DNA of 31,149 nt. Origin: a virus. Shown in pieces: positions 30,783 through 31,149 of the stretch. The notes below the pieces were generated by a model. The model ran no database searches. It had not been told where the DNA came from and was given only the letters and a program-made list of their open reading frames with translations. How positions within the stretch are numbered: position 1 is the first letter of the stretch; the number at the start of each line of letters is the position of its first letter. A program made the translations under genes and the position numbers. The stretch spans positions 1-31,149 of the IMG/VR virus record IMGVR_UViG_3300044626_000051. One strand, given 5' to 3'.

Positions 30783-31149
30783 TTGACTTCCGTGAGTGCT
30801 TTCTTCTTGGCTTCGTAAACTGCGACGAGTTCTTTTATTTCTGGCTTGTCTTTCATGGCTTTGTAGGCCGGAGAGAACTCTGCTTTTAACGTGTCTAATG
30901 ACTCTGCCGCTTCGAGTTTTGCCTTATAGGCCTCAAGCTCATCAACTTTTTCCTCGCTAGGAATATCCTCTCCAGCATAGATATACAAACCGATGCCGTG
31001 TAAAGCTATTGCCTTTGCTAAACACCTTTGCATAGCCGTATTGACTGCAAAAGCATCAGGATTAGAGATCGCCTTGTTTCTGTGGTCCATAACCGGAAGT
31101 TGGGCAGTGCGAGAAACTCCAAATGCTTTGACCTCGCAGAACACCATGA
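30779..31149 (-). CDS. DUF1071-type single-strand annealing protein, truncated at window edge
   Basis: The frame is open to the right edge, so the N-terminal part is missing; the Met at 31147 is internal. The visible 122 residues have AQLPVMDHRNKAISNPDAFA and VNTAMQRCLAKAIALHGIGL followed by YIYAGEDIP, the DUF1071 core (lPVmd..NkA......a.n.a..RClvKAia..GlGlYiYaGEDlP), one of the Rad52-like phage annealing protein groups. The C-terminus is Glu/Lys/Ala-rich and helical. It is likely the partner of the YqaJ exonuclease in the same operon. Confidence 0.8.
   Translation of the reverse strand, partial: MVFCEVKAFGVSRTAQLPVMDHRNKAISNPDAFAVNTAMQRCLAKAIALHGIGLYIYAGEDIPSEEKVDELEAYKAKLEAAESLDTLKAEFSPAYKAMKDKPEIKELVAVYEAKKKALTEVK

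Noticed and set aside
1-31149. Integrase, repressor, tRNA or IS element
   Set aside because: No such gene or cloverleaf was seen in the window; temperate life cannot be judged because the genome is incomplete.

Overview
The window is a contiguous piece of a tailed double-stranded DNA phage genome (Caudoviricetes), most likely with podovirus (short-tail) morphology. The packaging, portal, scaffold, capsid, adaptor and tail-nozzle genes are followed by Ala/Gln-rich ejection-type proteins and long fibres. No tape measure, tail-tube, sheath or baseplate gene is visible. Capsid and adaptor resemble the families named after phage SU10, and the portal resembles the P22-like type. A GH108-type endolysin and 3TM-type holin suggest a Gram-negative, probably proteobacterial, host. 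The gene set recalls uncultured aquatic phage contigs, but that is inference. No integrase, repressor, tRNA, rRNA or CRISPR array was seen. Both ends are cut inside genes, so this is part of a genome.

Layout, plus strand. 1-3518: two glycosyltransferase-like genes, a short ORF, a Cys-rich protein, three very basic small proteins (DUF6496-like, a 51-aa protein, DUF6321-like) and a 455-aa protein resembling a domain of phage polyvalent proteins, nearly all overlapping by a few bases. 3507-3665: a lone 52-aa gene on the minus strand. Between it and the small terminase gene lies an 84-bp divergent intergenic region with a perfect inverted repeat. 3750-10849: small and large terminase, portal, a Pro-rich repeat protein, a 76-aa protein, scaffold and major capsid protein, closed by a strong intrinsic terminator (10871-10898). 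10911-10940: three perfect 10-bp tandem repeats. 10946-19522: a conserved small protein, a third glycosyltransferase, adaptor, nozzle, a beta-rich tail protein, a GNAT-like protein and four putative ejection proteins. 19525-26076: a 1261-aa repetitive fibre, a small beta-rich protein, a three-LamG-domain protein and a small Trp-rich protein. 26073-28360: a holin-like protein, a conserved small protein, a metallophosphoesterase, the GH108 endolysin and a second (3TM) holin.

Layout, minus strand. 28350-31149 is an opposing operon read from the right edge leftward: the C-terminal part of a DUF1071-type single-strand annealing protein, a protein of unknown function, NinB, a YbcO/DUF1364-type nuclease, a YqaJ-type exonuclease, a small protein with an SSB-like acidic tip and three small unknown genes. 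This is a recombination/replication module with exonuclease, annealing protein and possible SSB side by side. It meets the late operon tail to tail at 28350-28360.

The most unusual points are the lone antisense gene beside the terminase with its palindrome, the cluster of Lys-rich mini-proteins, the SD-like tandem repeats after the capsid terminator, the repeated helical modules on Pro/Thr linkers, the exact 144-bp repeats in the fibre, and the candidate SSB. I see known phage building blocks with a few undescribed details; nothing here clearly proves a wholly new system. No stretch above 300 bases lacks a gene.
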